From the NCBI GenBank assembly GCA_020310875.1, contig CM035422.1:51903894-51967893 (forward strand): a stretch of DNA of 64,000 bases, read 5' to 3'. This document shows positions 54,176 to 64,000 of this stretch, piece by piece. This DNA is from Ceratopteris richardii. Taxonomy: Eukaryota > Streptophyta > Polypodiopsida > Polypodiales > Pteridaceae. A model generated the notes under the pieces. The model saw only the letters and a list, made by a program, of their open reading frames with translations, had not been told where the DNA came from and did not search any database. The position numbers were made by a program, and so were the translations under genes. Within the stretch, counting starts at the first letter, position 1, and each line of letters begins with the position of its first letter.

Positions 54176-56758
54176 GCATCCTCCCACATCTTCTTGGTCT
54201 TGGGTCACTTCTCCTTGTATCATCTGCATGTGCCCTTCTTACTCCTAGAGTCTTCATAGAGGGTAGTCCAAGTTCCTCATCAAGACTCTTTTCTGAACCG
54301 CTTGAATCTCCATCAATGCTTCAAAACCTGCACATGTTTTATGACCTGCAGAAAGCTTTTCGGGTGATGCATCCGGTCAACTCAAAACTTGAGATTTTGC
54401 ACTTGATTTTTCAGCATTTTCTTTGTAATTTGGTCCAAGATTCAGTCCTTCTTTGGCATCTACATAGAAGCTTGACATTTCATCAAATACCACATCTCTG
54501 CTCACCTTTACCTATCATGTGAGTGGGTTATAAAATTTATATCCCTTTTTCTCAAGGGAGTATCCAATGAAGACACACTTTTCTGCTTTTGGATCAAGCT
54601 TCATCCTCAATTCATCTGGGACATGTACATATGCAATACAGCCAAAAGCTTTCAGATGTGATAAGTTTGGCTTTTTACTTGTAAACTTCTCTTCAGGTGT
54701 AGCTTCATGTACAGCAACAGTTGGAGTTCTATTCATGATGTATACAGCAGTATGCACAGCTTCTGCCCAATAACAATGAGGCATATTCTTCTTAGCCATC
54801 AAGGCTCTTGCTATTTCTATAATATGTCTATTTTTGCATTCAGCAACGCCATTCTGTTGTGGTGTGTACCTGCATGAAAATTGATGCCGAATTCCATGAT
54901 TTTTCAGAAAACTGTTGAACTCATTTGACATGTATTCACCTCCTCCATCAGATCTTAATGTCTGCATGTACTTTCCTGACTTCTTTTCCACCATAGCTTT
55001 AAAATTCTAGAAGTGAGTGAACACCTCGCTCTTCTCTTTCATGAAATATACCCATACTTTGTGTGTATGGTCATCAATAAAAGTAACATAAAACCTGCAA
55101 TCTCCCATAGATGTGGTCTTTGTTGGACCCCAAACATCTGTATGTACTACTCCTAGTAGATTCTTACTAACATGCTTGTCATGTGGAAATGATGCTCTTG
55201 ACTGTTTACCAAATTGACATGCTCCACATACCTTTTGCATTTTTCTACAACTTTGAAATTTGGTAGTCCATGGACAATCTCCTTTGACTGCATCAATTTC
55301 AGCCTTTGCAATTTTGCATGTCCAATCCGTTTGTGCCACATCTCTATATCTGCAATAACTCCTACACCTTTTGCAAACATGGTTGCATTCATTTCAGGAA
55401 CCTTCACATTTAAGGTGAACATCCTACCCACTTTGTTTCCTTTGGCAACCAATCGTCCATCCTGCTTGTACTCTTCTACATATAATCCATCAGCATTGAA
55501 CGTGACTTGTTATCCCTGGTCAACCATTTATCCAACAGAAACCAGATTCTTTGTTATATTTGGAACATGTAGCACATCAGCAAGATGTTTTACCTTTCCA
55601 TCCTCCATCGATAATGCTATGTTTCTTGTATGCTCAATAGGATGTGATGTGTCATCACCTGTTTGAACATATCCAGGAACTCGCAATTTCTGCAAAGTAC
55701 TAAACCATTCTGCACGACTGTTCATGTGATTTGAAGCACCTAAATCAACATAGTATACATTATCATTTGATTTTTAAACACCAGCAGACATCGTATTCAT
55801 CATGTGATGTTGAGCCATGAACAACTTCTCAGAATCATCTGCACTTGTGGATGCATAGTTATTCTGTTACCTTCTGTTATTTTGATTCTTCAACTTGCAA
55901 TCATGTTCAAAGTGTCCAGGGTTTACCACAATTCTAGCATCCTTTACTGTCATTACCTGAATCATTTCTTTGGAAATTTCTATGGCCTCTTTGGCTCCCC
56001 CCGCCTCGAAATTGCCCTCTTCCTCCTGCATGATTCTGTTGTTGACTTTGGTCTTGGTTACTATTTCCTCTTCCACTTCGAAAACCTCTACCTGTGCCTC
56101 TTCCTCTACCAGAGTAGAATACCTGATCAGAACTAGATTTTCCTTGGGAGTTTGAATCCTCACCAAGATTCTTTTCTTCAATAATCAGCATAGGTACCAG
56201 ATCAGCAAAATTCGGAATATTTTCCCTGGTCTGTATAGAAGTTCTGAACTACTTATATGCAGCTCCTAAACCACGAAGACACACTTCCACCTTATCATCA
56301 TCATCTACATTCACGCCAATAGATGCAAGTGACTCACATATGCTTTTGATTTTCAAGGTGTAGTCACTTACCGACATGCTCTTCTTCTCCAATGTATGAA
56401 GCTCATTCTTGAGTTGCAATCTCCGTGCCTTTGTATTGTTCTCATACAAGATCAAGTTGTTCCAAGCCTCTTCTGGGGTCTTTGCATCATGTATGTGTCC
56501 AATCATGCTATCCTGTATGCTAACAGATAGCTAGTACATTACCTTTCATGCTCCTTGATTGCATTCCACATATGCTCTTAACTGATCTGCAGTCCGATTC
56601 CTTTCTGGTAACTCCAAAGAATTTTCATTCTCTCCTTCGATGTACTTCCAGTAGCCTTTTCCCATCAGGAAATTTGTCATTCTGAATCTCCAAGCATGGA
56701 AGTTGTTCTTGTCTAGCTTATCGTTCATAAGCTGACTCATTCCATCTGCATTTGCCAT
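54176..56758 (-). pseudogene. Copia-J gag, protease, integrase
   Basis: Gag starts at 56,758 (MANADGMSQLMNDKLDKNNF), continues in 56,506-56,249, then an RGRG-rich stretch and a decayed CCHC (GHFEHDC) at 56,191-55,867. Protease-region sequence at 55,725-55,528 (TGDDTSHPIEHT) has its active-site Ser apparently changed (DLGA). GAG-pre-integrase at 55,452-55,153 (EMWHKRIGHAKL). Integrase at 55,339-55,007 and 54,994-54,515 (HTDVWGPTKT, RSDGGGEYMSNEF, QQNGVAECKN). Connector to 54,176. Several stops and frameshifts. Confidence 0.85.
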
Positions 56759-57195
56759 TTCTACAATAATTCACAACACTGCAAAACACTACAAGCAGCA
56801 CTCCTGCTTGAACACTGTTGCACTATGACGTGATAGTTCGATCTCAGAAAAACACAGTTTTTGTGTATCAACAATACACGGAATCGCTTGAAATTCTGGA
56901 TCTAGAATATATGAGTGTTTATGAACACAACGCAAGTTATAGTTTCTAAAACTGACCTGGTTTTTCTGCAAGCCCCACCTTGCGGGCTCGAAACAGAGAT
57001 CGAGATGGCTCCGAAACTTCGATCTGACAAAAACAAGTGACCTTAAAGGGATAACTCTCGAAAATATTTTGAGGTCTTCTACTTTCATGCCGATTTTCGT
57101 AGCAAATAGAGGTCGTTTGTGAATCGTGTTTTCTCCACGCCTTGCCGCATACTCTTCACCGTCACCTTCTCCACGAGCTCTCTACAGCCATGCTA

Positions 57196-57207
57196 GCTCT
57201 GATACCA
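57196..57207 (-). promoter_or_regulatory. Copia-J primer binding site
   Basis: Reverse complement TGGTATCAGAGC, directly against the LTR. Confidence 0.92.
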
Positions 57208-57499
57208 TGTCACGAGGAAGGAGATAAGGAAGAGAGCTCACACACACACTCTCACTCTCAAGGAGAAGCACACACACAGATTGAGGCAAGGAAGAATAAT
57301 CTTCTTCTTCTTCTTCTTCTATTACATAAAAAGAAATGTACAAGAATGACCTAAAAACAAGAATACAACAAGTGCAATATATAAAGATCAGTACATAAGG
57401 AAAAACCCAATGTCCGCGAATGAGTGAGCTGGCAAGGAACGATTGTGCCATCACCCTCGGTAGATAAATCTAATAAAGCTCAATGAAGTATCCCTGACA
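57208..57499 (-). repeat. Copia-J 5' LTR (292 bp)
   Basis: Ends are TGTCA and TGACA. Contains a (CTT)n tract at 57,301-57,320 and CA-rich runs near 57,240-57,280. A minus-strand TATA-like TATATATTG lies near 57,375-57,383. Confidence 0.85.
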
Positions 57500-57550
57500 T
57501 ATACCGGCGTGACCACTATACATGTCAAAGAAATGAAAAACTGGTACGTG

Positions 57551-57661
57551 TCATCCAAGATCATCACATGTTGAGCTTGATATCTCAACATGAGTTAGGT
57601 CTTCGCCTTGCTGTTGGAGACTCTGAAGTGATGCTACAATCTGTTCATAAGCATTCTCCAT
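57551..57661 (-). pseudogene. Chromovirus gag N-terminus
   Basis: A short minus-strand frame starting ATG at 57,661 (MENAYEQIVASLQSLQQQG), 37 bases inside the 5' LTR. It stops after 36 codons, and Copia-J begins 50 bases further on. It marks the start of a lost gag. Confidence 0.6.
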
Positions 57662-57677
57662 GATGTCTGGTCTTGGA

Positions 57678-57698
57678 TAGAAGCTAGTCTCGCCAAAA
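57678..57698 (-). promoter_or_regulatory. Chromovirus candidate primer binding site
   Basis: After the 5' LTR the minus strand reads TTTTGGCGAGACTAGCTTC. It holds the expected TGG, but I cannot name the tRNA. Confidence 0.5.
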
Positions 57699-58397
57699 TG
57701 TCAGGGGAGCACTAGATTGTGCTCTTTGACTACACTAGACAAGATTTCAGAAATACACTTCTGATTACAAGAACATGCATGTAGGGAAAATGATACAGGA
57801 ATACGTAACTGATACAATACGTCCCACAAGCTAGGACCGATAGGTATGGAAAACTGGACTAAAGATGATACAGGAGATCCCACAACCCAGGATCGTATGG
57901 AACAAGATATCTAGACTACAAGAACTCCTTTCTGGGAGATGAACTAGATACAATAAAGAACTCGACAATATCTCGTACTACGAGATTACAAGAGGACAAG
58001 ACAAGATGTCCAAGAACTAGACTAGACAAGACTGGAAGAAGGAACAAGACAAGAACTGGAACTGGAACTTGGAGAGTACTTACTTGGCGGTCATGACTCC
58101 TTGAGCTCCCAAGACTGGTATTGGCAAGACTGAGAATGAATGTGGCCAACCCCTCCTTATATAGGTTTTCCAAGGGCGGTTCAAGGGCGGTTAGGAATTG
58201 ATGATGTCATCGATGATGTCATCCATTCGAAGCATGGTCTCTGGATGTCAGAATCGAGCAAGAAGACAATCGATCTTAGGGTTTTGGCACGTTCCGGACG
58301 CAATGGAAGCATTAGTTTCTCCTAATTCTGAACCAATCATGAGATATAGGATTCACATGGAATTTGAGATTCAGGATGGTTTCCTTTGTCCATGACA
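57699..58397 (-). repeat. Chromovirus 5' LTR (699 bp)
   Basis: TGTCAGGGGAGC...CCATGACA, colinear with 45,227-45,921 with small indels. Followed by ATCAG. Confidence 0.92.
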
Positions 58398-58402
58398 ATC
58401 AG

Positions 58403-60430
58403 ACTTATCATGTTGTAAAGGCCCATAACCAAGGGTGCCCCCTAACCCCTCTACTATTTGCTATTTCCACTAATGCTTTGGGTTGGCTCATCTCAAAATG
58501 CAACAATGTAATATTAAAGGCATTAACTAGGATTCAAGGTATGTCTACTTTGGATTGGCTCACCAACATGCAACAAGGTAAAAGGCATTTAACTTCAAGG
58601 TATGTTTATTTACCTATGTCTTAAGAAGTTTGCACATGATTCTTATACTTTGATTAATGCAAATTTTGATTTAATGAACAAAAAAAAAAAAATCCCCCAG
58701 CTTTTTTGTCTTGCAAGTGTCTCTAAGGTTAATCCTAAGGAAACGGGTTCTAAATCTTATTGCTTCTTGAATCCTGGATGCAAGAAAAATGAAGATGGTA
58801 AGGCCTTTAGATTATTAGGTGTCTCTATGGAACGTAAAGCAACTAGGTGCTCAATCAATTGAGAATTGAGACCACTAGATGGTATGCCATGCAGCCCAAT
58901 CTTTCAACATACTCTTTGTTTGAATCATTGAATCATGCCTAGCATCATTTATTATTTATCTTGTTGCCGTAGCATCATTTATAATTCGTCTTCTTGGCCT
59001 GGCATCATTTATTAGTCACCTTGTTGGATGCCCACTAAGGTGCACCTCAAACATAGCTAGAAGTCTGAAGATCTTTGGGGTTCGAATGTTAATCACATTA
59101 TAGTTAATAAAGTTGCTTGGGAGACTTGTTATCCCCCAAGCAATGAAGGGGAACTTGGCATTCTTAACTCCCAATGTGTGGCCACTAAAATGTTTGTGAG
59201 GTGGCTGCTCACATGTATTCATAACTCTAATTATTGGGCTTTTTATTTTTAAAAGACACCGTGATAAAATTTCTTACCTGGAGTAAAAAAGCTGGAGAAA
59301 TAACTCTGTGGGACATGATTTGTCTCCCCTTATACCTTTCAGCCAGTGCATGGCAACCTGGCCGTTAGATTTTGGCATACTAAGAAAATTTACTTGAACC
59401 AGTTTTTTCTCTTGCAGAGCCCTCCACTTTGTTGGCTGGCTTTCCAGAAAAAATTGAACCTAACATCAAATCTCACAAGTGCTTCAGAGTTAGCATTAGG
59501 ACTGGAAGTATCTCTAGAACAAAGGTTGCATTTCTGTACAACTTAATCTTTTGCTCTTACCTAAGGTTGCAGAGAAGTTGAGTAGAATTCATATATTTCA
59601 AAATGTTGTCTTCTTCTGAGCTGATAACAGACAGGTCATCACCTTTCACAAATGCACACACTTCATATACAGGAGCAACAATAAGTTTGCTAACAAAAGC
59701 AAAATTAATGAGTAAGCTTAACAAGTTGTGGTGAGTGCAATAGAGCTACAAGTGTCAAGCAGTGGGGATACAAATCTGAGTCTATATGGCATTTACATAC
59801 CTCTATCAATCATAGTATCTTGGAACGGCTCATTACTCACCAAGGATTATGGGCTGCCAAGAGAGCCCTAAAGGCCGAAATTGGAGATCGGGCACATGCA
59901 GGAGGTGTCTTATGCAAGAGGATGTGCAGCATGTTTTCCGGGGCTGCAGGCATTCTAGATCATTTTTGGATCTGCTTTACCATGTCTGTAAGACATCCAC
60001 AACCATTCAGTCACGGGGAGATTTATCTTGGAGGATGCTTCAACTTAGATGAGAACTCTGTGGAATATTTGGAGGGCTGCATGTTTATGGTCAAGCAGGT
60101 GTCATAAAAACCAAAGCGTTTTTGGAGATAACTGTAAAGACTCCATGTAGCACTTCAAGTACTGTCTAGAAGTACTTCTTTTACTGGCCTTCACTGTATG
60201 AAGGCGGCATCTATCTGTAATATTATTGATATCCCAAATAAGTATCAAAGCTCTTAGATAGAGAGATACTTCCTTCTCCTGGTATACCCCTGTTAGACTC
60301 CTGATTATTTTTTTGAGTATGCTGGGAAGGTCCTTGCCCCCCCCCCCCCCCCCCCCCCCCCCCTTTCAGGTCTTGTACTTAACCTTTCCTTTGATTAAAT
60401 TTTTTTTGCTTTAAAAAATAAAAATAATTC
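58403..60430 (+). pseudogene. LINE reverse transcriptase, right fragment and 3' end
   Basis: Resumes after ATCAG with QGCPLTPLLFAIS-type sequence, then FAHDSYTLI (the F-A-D-D catalytic box with the first Asp changed to His) and CLASVSKVN. WETCYPPSNEGELGILNSQ and MFVRWLLTCIHN follow near 59,120-59,220. Near 59,880-59,970 is a zinc-binding RT-associated module (CRRCLMQEDVQHVFRGC). The end is A-rich (TTTAAAAAATAAAAATAA near 60,411-60,428), the expected LINE tail. Many stops. Confidence 0.8.
60337..60363. repeat. Poly-C run (27 bases)
   Basis: Uninterrupted C tract within the LINE 3' region. Its length is uncertain in any assembly because such runs are hard to sequence. Confidence 0.95.
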
Positions 60431-62504
60431 ATAAGCCAATACATATTCCTCATTCCTTGTAAGGATGGCATATCAGGTCTAAGAAGCAAACCATATTCGA
60501 CATACTTAACAGCACCTCTAGTTCGCCATTTACACTGTAAATTACCATATTATCATCCAAAAAACAAAAGTATAACGGGAGAAGTTATATATTCATAACC
60601 ATTTTATTATCTCTGGGGACATTCTCAGTTCATCTCCATGTCACAAACGTTACAAGTTGTCCCAACGCAAGTTCTGCAACTTCATAAAAGATCGAGAGCA
60701 CAAATTTTTCCCATTGCATGTAAGTTTGAGTAACCAAAATAGCTTCATTCTTCATTTCTTTTAAGGAAATTCTGCCCTAGGCCTATCCTTTTTAGAGCTG
60801 GAAATATCAAACTGAACAGAGTACCTAGTGAAAGGGAGCAGTGGGTACAGCACCCTCAGGAGGCCCCCCTATCCTACAAAGTAGATGCATACCCAACTGC
60901 ACTTACACGTAGTGATCCATGGGCCCACTAGTTTCCACTGGATGTGGTCTAGCCATTCCATCTCAATCCGCATCTGGGCAAGACCTTAACAGCGCATTTG
61001 GCCACAGATCCAGAGGGCCATAAGGCAGAAAACGAGTGGAGCTTTATGGCAGATGCGTCGGTTGGGTTAGAGCTTTGTGAGCCTTCAGACGGAATGTCTT
61101 TGAGCATGTAAACCATAGCTTCATTCATCTTCCACATGTCGTTCTTCTGCATTCAATTTTGGACAACAAAGCTGCTTCACTCTTATGAAAACTGTTAGTT
61201 TTTGTCAGTAATTTCGATTTCAACCAGACGTCCTTTTTCCAAAATGACTCAACGCTTTCATGAAAAAGCGATTCTAATTGTATAGGCTTGGTAAGACTTC
61301 AAAGTCAAAAAGGCACACCTGACAACTGGAAAAGCACTGACTGAGAACAAAAAACGAGATTCTTGAGAAACATCAAGTACTTGAGCTTAATCAGTAAGTA
61401 CGAGGTACAATTCGCCATTTTTATGCAGCTTCGAGAAATTCCACCTCTTTCACCTGGTAGTTTTCACACTAATTATTTAACTGTTTAATCGAGGCCAAGA
61501 GAAAAATCGTGGTTCGAAAAACGGTTAAGAGTTACGTACCGAGAACCTCAAACACTGTCAAACGCTTCATTTGCACCTGTTCTCAACCTTCTTCTATTTT
61601 TTTATCCATATTACTGATGCATAATAATTGTTGTATTGTTTAATCCAACCAACGAGGGAAATCGTGGAGAGTTATGTTCGATATGAACCCATCTTATGAA
61701 ATAAGTCACAACACAAGGAAGCATCATATTTAAACATGGTGTTGCATAGCCATCATGAAGACATATGATAACAATCTCAAGCAATGCCGAACGCTTCACT
61801 TGCACCTTTTCTCAATCATCTTTTGCGTTCTATCCATCTTAATGAGATCACTTGAGTAATATGATTCATCTATCATATTGTTTGTGCATGTTCTTGATAC
61901 AATAAATAGCCGACTCTGCACAAAAGCATATGGCAGAGACATGTAAGAATCCACCTATCCAAAGTTTCACTATAAATCCTTTAGCCTAAATCGAGCAAAC
62001 CCAAATTACAAGCAATAGGAAGTAATGGAAAATCTGCTCCATAAGAATCCGCACAGTAAAGCACCAGAAAGCATAGCATGGCTAATAACAGAAAACACAA
62101 AATGACTTTTTGCAAGGATGAAAGCTAATTAGACTACAAGGGAAGTTTCAAGTCATGCATCTTCCAATAACTTGGGACCATTTTATTTTTTTCTGAGTCA
62201 TTATTTTGGACATCGATCTACTTGTTTCTGCAATGCCGATTAATAATCTGTGCTTTGACAAAATTATAAGTTAAATACAATAAGGAATAACAAAACATGT
62301 ACAAAACAATGCAGTGTACTGAAAAAAAATTGTACTCAATTGTTCTACATGATTATAGCAATAGCGGGGCATGGACGTAACAATAACACAGATAAAACAG
62401 AACATCCAAATGTGATGACTGACTCCTACTTGAGTACAAATAATTGAATTAGAACACAGCCTGGGAGAGAGTGGCAGCAGGGCGGGGCGGGGGGGGGGGG
62501 GGGG

Positions 62505-62564
<60 letters not shown>

Positions 62565-63778
62565 GTAATAACGACAGTTGAAACATAGCATAAAGCCTCC
62601 GAAACCCTGCATCCATGATAGTTAGATAAACATAGAGCATTGATAAACCTAGAAATTAGTGTGGCAGACTGGGGCTTTAGAGGTAGAAACGACCACAATA
62701 CATTTAGTGTGATACTTTACTGTCAACTCTGTGTAGACTTGGAGACGCCTTGGATTGAATTACAGTAATAAAACAGGGTATAGATTTAAGTAGCAACAAA
62801 TCTATACCCCACCATATAGAGGTAATGAGAGATCTACTCCTAGGATATAGCATGGGTACAATTGACAAAATATAGCACCCAAATATGGCATGGGTACAAT
62901 TGATAGGGCTTGCAAGTAAGAAATCTTGTGAAATTACAAAGGAGACTTTCAGCTCGTGCACCTTCTTCTAACTTGAGGCCAAATGCAGCATATTAATCTA
63001 AGATTTGCTGAAGTGAAGGGTTAAGCATGATCAGGAATAGCAAAACGTGTGCAAAAACGCAAGCTATTGATACACATCTGCACTCGATTATTATATATAT
63101 AATATAACTATGACAATAGTTTGTCATGTCACACATGTAACCGGAGCACAGAAAGAACAGAACATCCAAATGTGATGATTGATTCCAATCGAATAGAAAT
63201 AATAAACTTAAAAATAGCACAGCTTCATTTCACTTTAAAAGATCAGAAATCAAAGGCATACTGGTACAGATCCATCCGTTTATAAAGTTCTCGTTCGTTG
63301 TACAGCTTTCTTCAAGTTCTAAATTATCAGTGTTACTAGGAAGAATAGACAGCATAACCTATGTCTGACAAGGTTTCACAACAAACCTAAAAAGGAAAAA
63401 GCTCTAACTATGTTGAAATTGGAACATCAGATCAACATCAGAAAGGGCAAGCCGCCTGCAAGGATCCATTCATCTACCATACATGGGGCACTGTATCATG
63501 ACCCAGCGCTCTTGTAATCTCGGTAACTTGCAATGTGCTGATGTCAAGCAGAAAATAAATACTTGCAATGATCTGCAGTACAGAGAACAACATAAGAACA
63601 AACAGAACCCGCATTCCAGAAAGGAAAGCGAAGGGGGTGCAGCTGATGATGACTTTTGACTGAGGGGTTAATTATAACTTTTTTCACATGAATGCCACAT
63701 GTCTGTCAGTATAACAGGATTGATGTCTTTGGACTGCTGCTCGAGAAGCCTATGGTAGACATCTGAATTGTCTAGGAT
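60431..63778. other. Non-coding region between LINE and EPFL exon
   Basis: No gene or TE protein recognised on either strand. Likely intergenic sequence plus the 3' UTR of the minus-strand EPFL gene next to 63,779. It contains the G/GA microsatellite and two sets of diverged direct duplications (61,550-61,640 with 61,775-61,890; 62,100-62,460 with 62,910-63,230). Confidence 0.6.
62487..62567. repeat. Poly-G and (GA)n microsatellite
   Basis: A G-rich run to about 62,506 followed by about 28 GA units to 62,565. It creates spurious Ser/Leu-rich ORFs on the minus strand. Confidence 0.95.
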
Positions 63779-64000
63779 TCAGGGCATGTACAGCTTACCA
63801 TGGCACTTGCATCGCCATGCCTCAGGGTAGTACTCTGAAAGAGTTGGATTTCCTGGGGGTACCGAGACTCGAACTGGTGTACAGGGCTTGCAGCCCTTAC
63901 ACTTCGATGCACATGTCGGTGGCTTTGAACCCACTGCACTACTCCCATCTCGGTTACCCTCTTCTTCAGCAGATTCCACTTCCATAAGAAATACCTGCAT
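63779..64000 (-). CDS. EPFL: EPIDERMAL PATTERNING FACTOR-like peptide, last exon (partial)
   Basis: Encodes the C-terminal mature region of a secreted Cys-rich peptide of the EPF/EPFL family, which signals through ERECTA-type receptor kinases in growth and stomatal patterning. Visible residues include GSKPPTCASKC, CKPCTPV, EYYPEAWRCKC and the terminal KLYMP. Six cysteines (residues 30, 34, 37, 40, 64, 66 of the visible frame) match the EPFL4/5/6 subgroup, which has a short loop. No signal peptide is in view, so an upstream exon must lie beyond base 64,000. The frame opens with ATGCAG followed by GTATTT; the CAG may be a splice acceptor, so the apparent ATG need not be a start. Stop TGA at 63,781-63,779. 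The only host gene in the window. Confidence 0.88.
   Translation of the reverse strand: MQVFLMEVESAEEEGNRDGSSAVGSKPPTCASKCKGCKPCTPVRVSVPPGNPTLSEYYPEAWRCKCHGKLYMP

Larger units (their letters stand above)
54176..57499 (-). mobile_element. Copia-J: minus-strand copia element, 3' half missing
   Basis: 5' LTR (57,208-57,499), adjoining primer site, gag, protease, integrase and part of the connector. RT, RNase H and the 3' LTR are absent. The junction with chromovirus RT near 54,175 also removed the chromovirus gag and protease, so a deletion joined two broken elements. Confidence 0.82.
45227..58397 (-). mobile_element. Chromovirus (Ty3/gypsy with chromodomain), 13.2 kb with nested insertions
   Basis: LTRs of 695 bp (45,227-45,921) and 699 bp (57,699-58,397) both start TGTCA and end TGACA. 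Perfect target duplications ATCAG lie at 45,222-45,226 and 58,398-58,402. On the minus strand: primer site, gag start, (gap), RT, RNase H, HHCC, integrase, integrase C-terminus, chromodomain, purine tract and LTR. Insertions inside it are a probable solo LTR (46,211-47,302), Copia-I and Copia-J. Most of gag, protease and the first part of RT are missing where Copia-J lies. LTRs differ at very roughly 8-9%, so it is old. Confidence 0.92.

Noticed and set aside
59820-60107. A host gene encoding a 95-residue protein
   Set aside because: Another frame of the same bases carries the LINE zinc-binding module, so this is LINE sequence.
62271-62698. Ser/Leu/Pro-rich minus-strand ORFs
   Set aside because: They are created by the poly-G and (GA)n microsatellite.
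1-64000. CRISPR arrays, bacterial operons or a plasmid/phage origin
   Set aside because: No spaced direct-repeat array of CRISPR type and no bacterial gene families. All recognisable coding is plant retroelement or plant EPFL.

Overview
This window is nuclear DNA from a vascular plant with a repeat-rich genome. Nearly everything from base 1 to about 60,430 is transposable element sequence: plant-type Ty3/gypsy and Ty1/copia elements with tRNA-Met primer sites, a chromovirus and a plant LINE. The only host gene I can support is the last exon of an EPF-like secreted peptide gene (EPFL4/5/6 type) on the minus strand at the right edge. I cannot name the species. The TE density would fit a large genome such as that of a gymnosperm, fern or lycophyte, but that is inference.

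Layout from left to right. (1) 1-9994: the 3' part of an unusual Ty3/gypsy element (Gypsy-1). Its pol carries RT, RNase H, two successive zinc-binding HHCC modules, the integrase core and then an aspartic-protease-like domain after the integrase. Two large extra ORFs lie between pol and the 3' LTR. Gypsy-1 sits inside an older copia LTR. (2) 10,564-11,266: a 0.7 kb near-perfect inverted repeat with Pol III-like boxes. (3) 11,335-14,820: an antisense, decayed relative of Gypsy-1 (Gypsy-2) with the normal PR-before-RT order. (4) 14,839-26,448: Copia-A (230 bp LTRs, TSD TGCAT), broken by two nonsense codons and carrying Copia-B. Copia-B (15,255-21,704) has 1,024 bp LTRs, TSD AGTGC and an intact 1,390-residue polyprotein. 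(5) 26,454-34,759: older same-family copies, including an element whose 3' part is inverted relative to its 5' part. (6) 34,760-37,555: a non-coding LTR-element remnant with a 42 bp minisatellite. (7) 37,556-44,640: a copia RT scrap, then Copia-F with Copia-G nested inside it. (8) 44,820-60,430: a LINE split by a 13.2 kb chromovirus (45,227-58,397, TSD ATCAG), which itself holds a probable solo LTR and two more copia elements. (9) 60,431-63,778: non-coding sequence with microsatellites and diverged duplications. (10) 63,779-64,000: the EPFL exon.

Relative ages follow from nesting and LTR divergence counted by eye. The chromovirus LTRs differ at very roughly 8-9%, Copia-A LTRs at 4 of 230 bases, and Copia-B LTRs at 2 of 1,024. 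Copia-B is the youngest and the only element here that looks coding-competent. The most novel-looking part is Gypsy-1: duplicated zinc modules, a protease-like domain in an unexpected place, a tail repeating a QIWVPK-type motif, and 4.4 kb of unrecognised coding sequence in the position where plant env-like genes occur, preceded by a good splice-acceptor signature.
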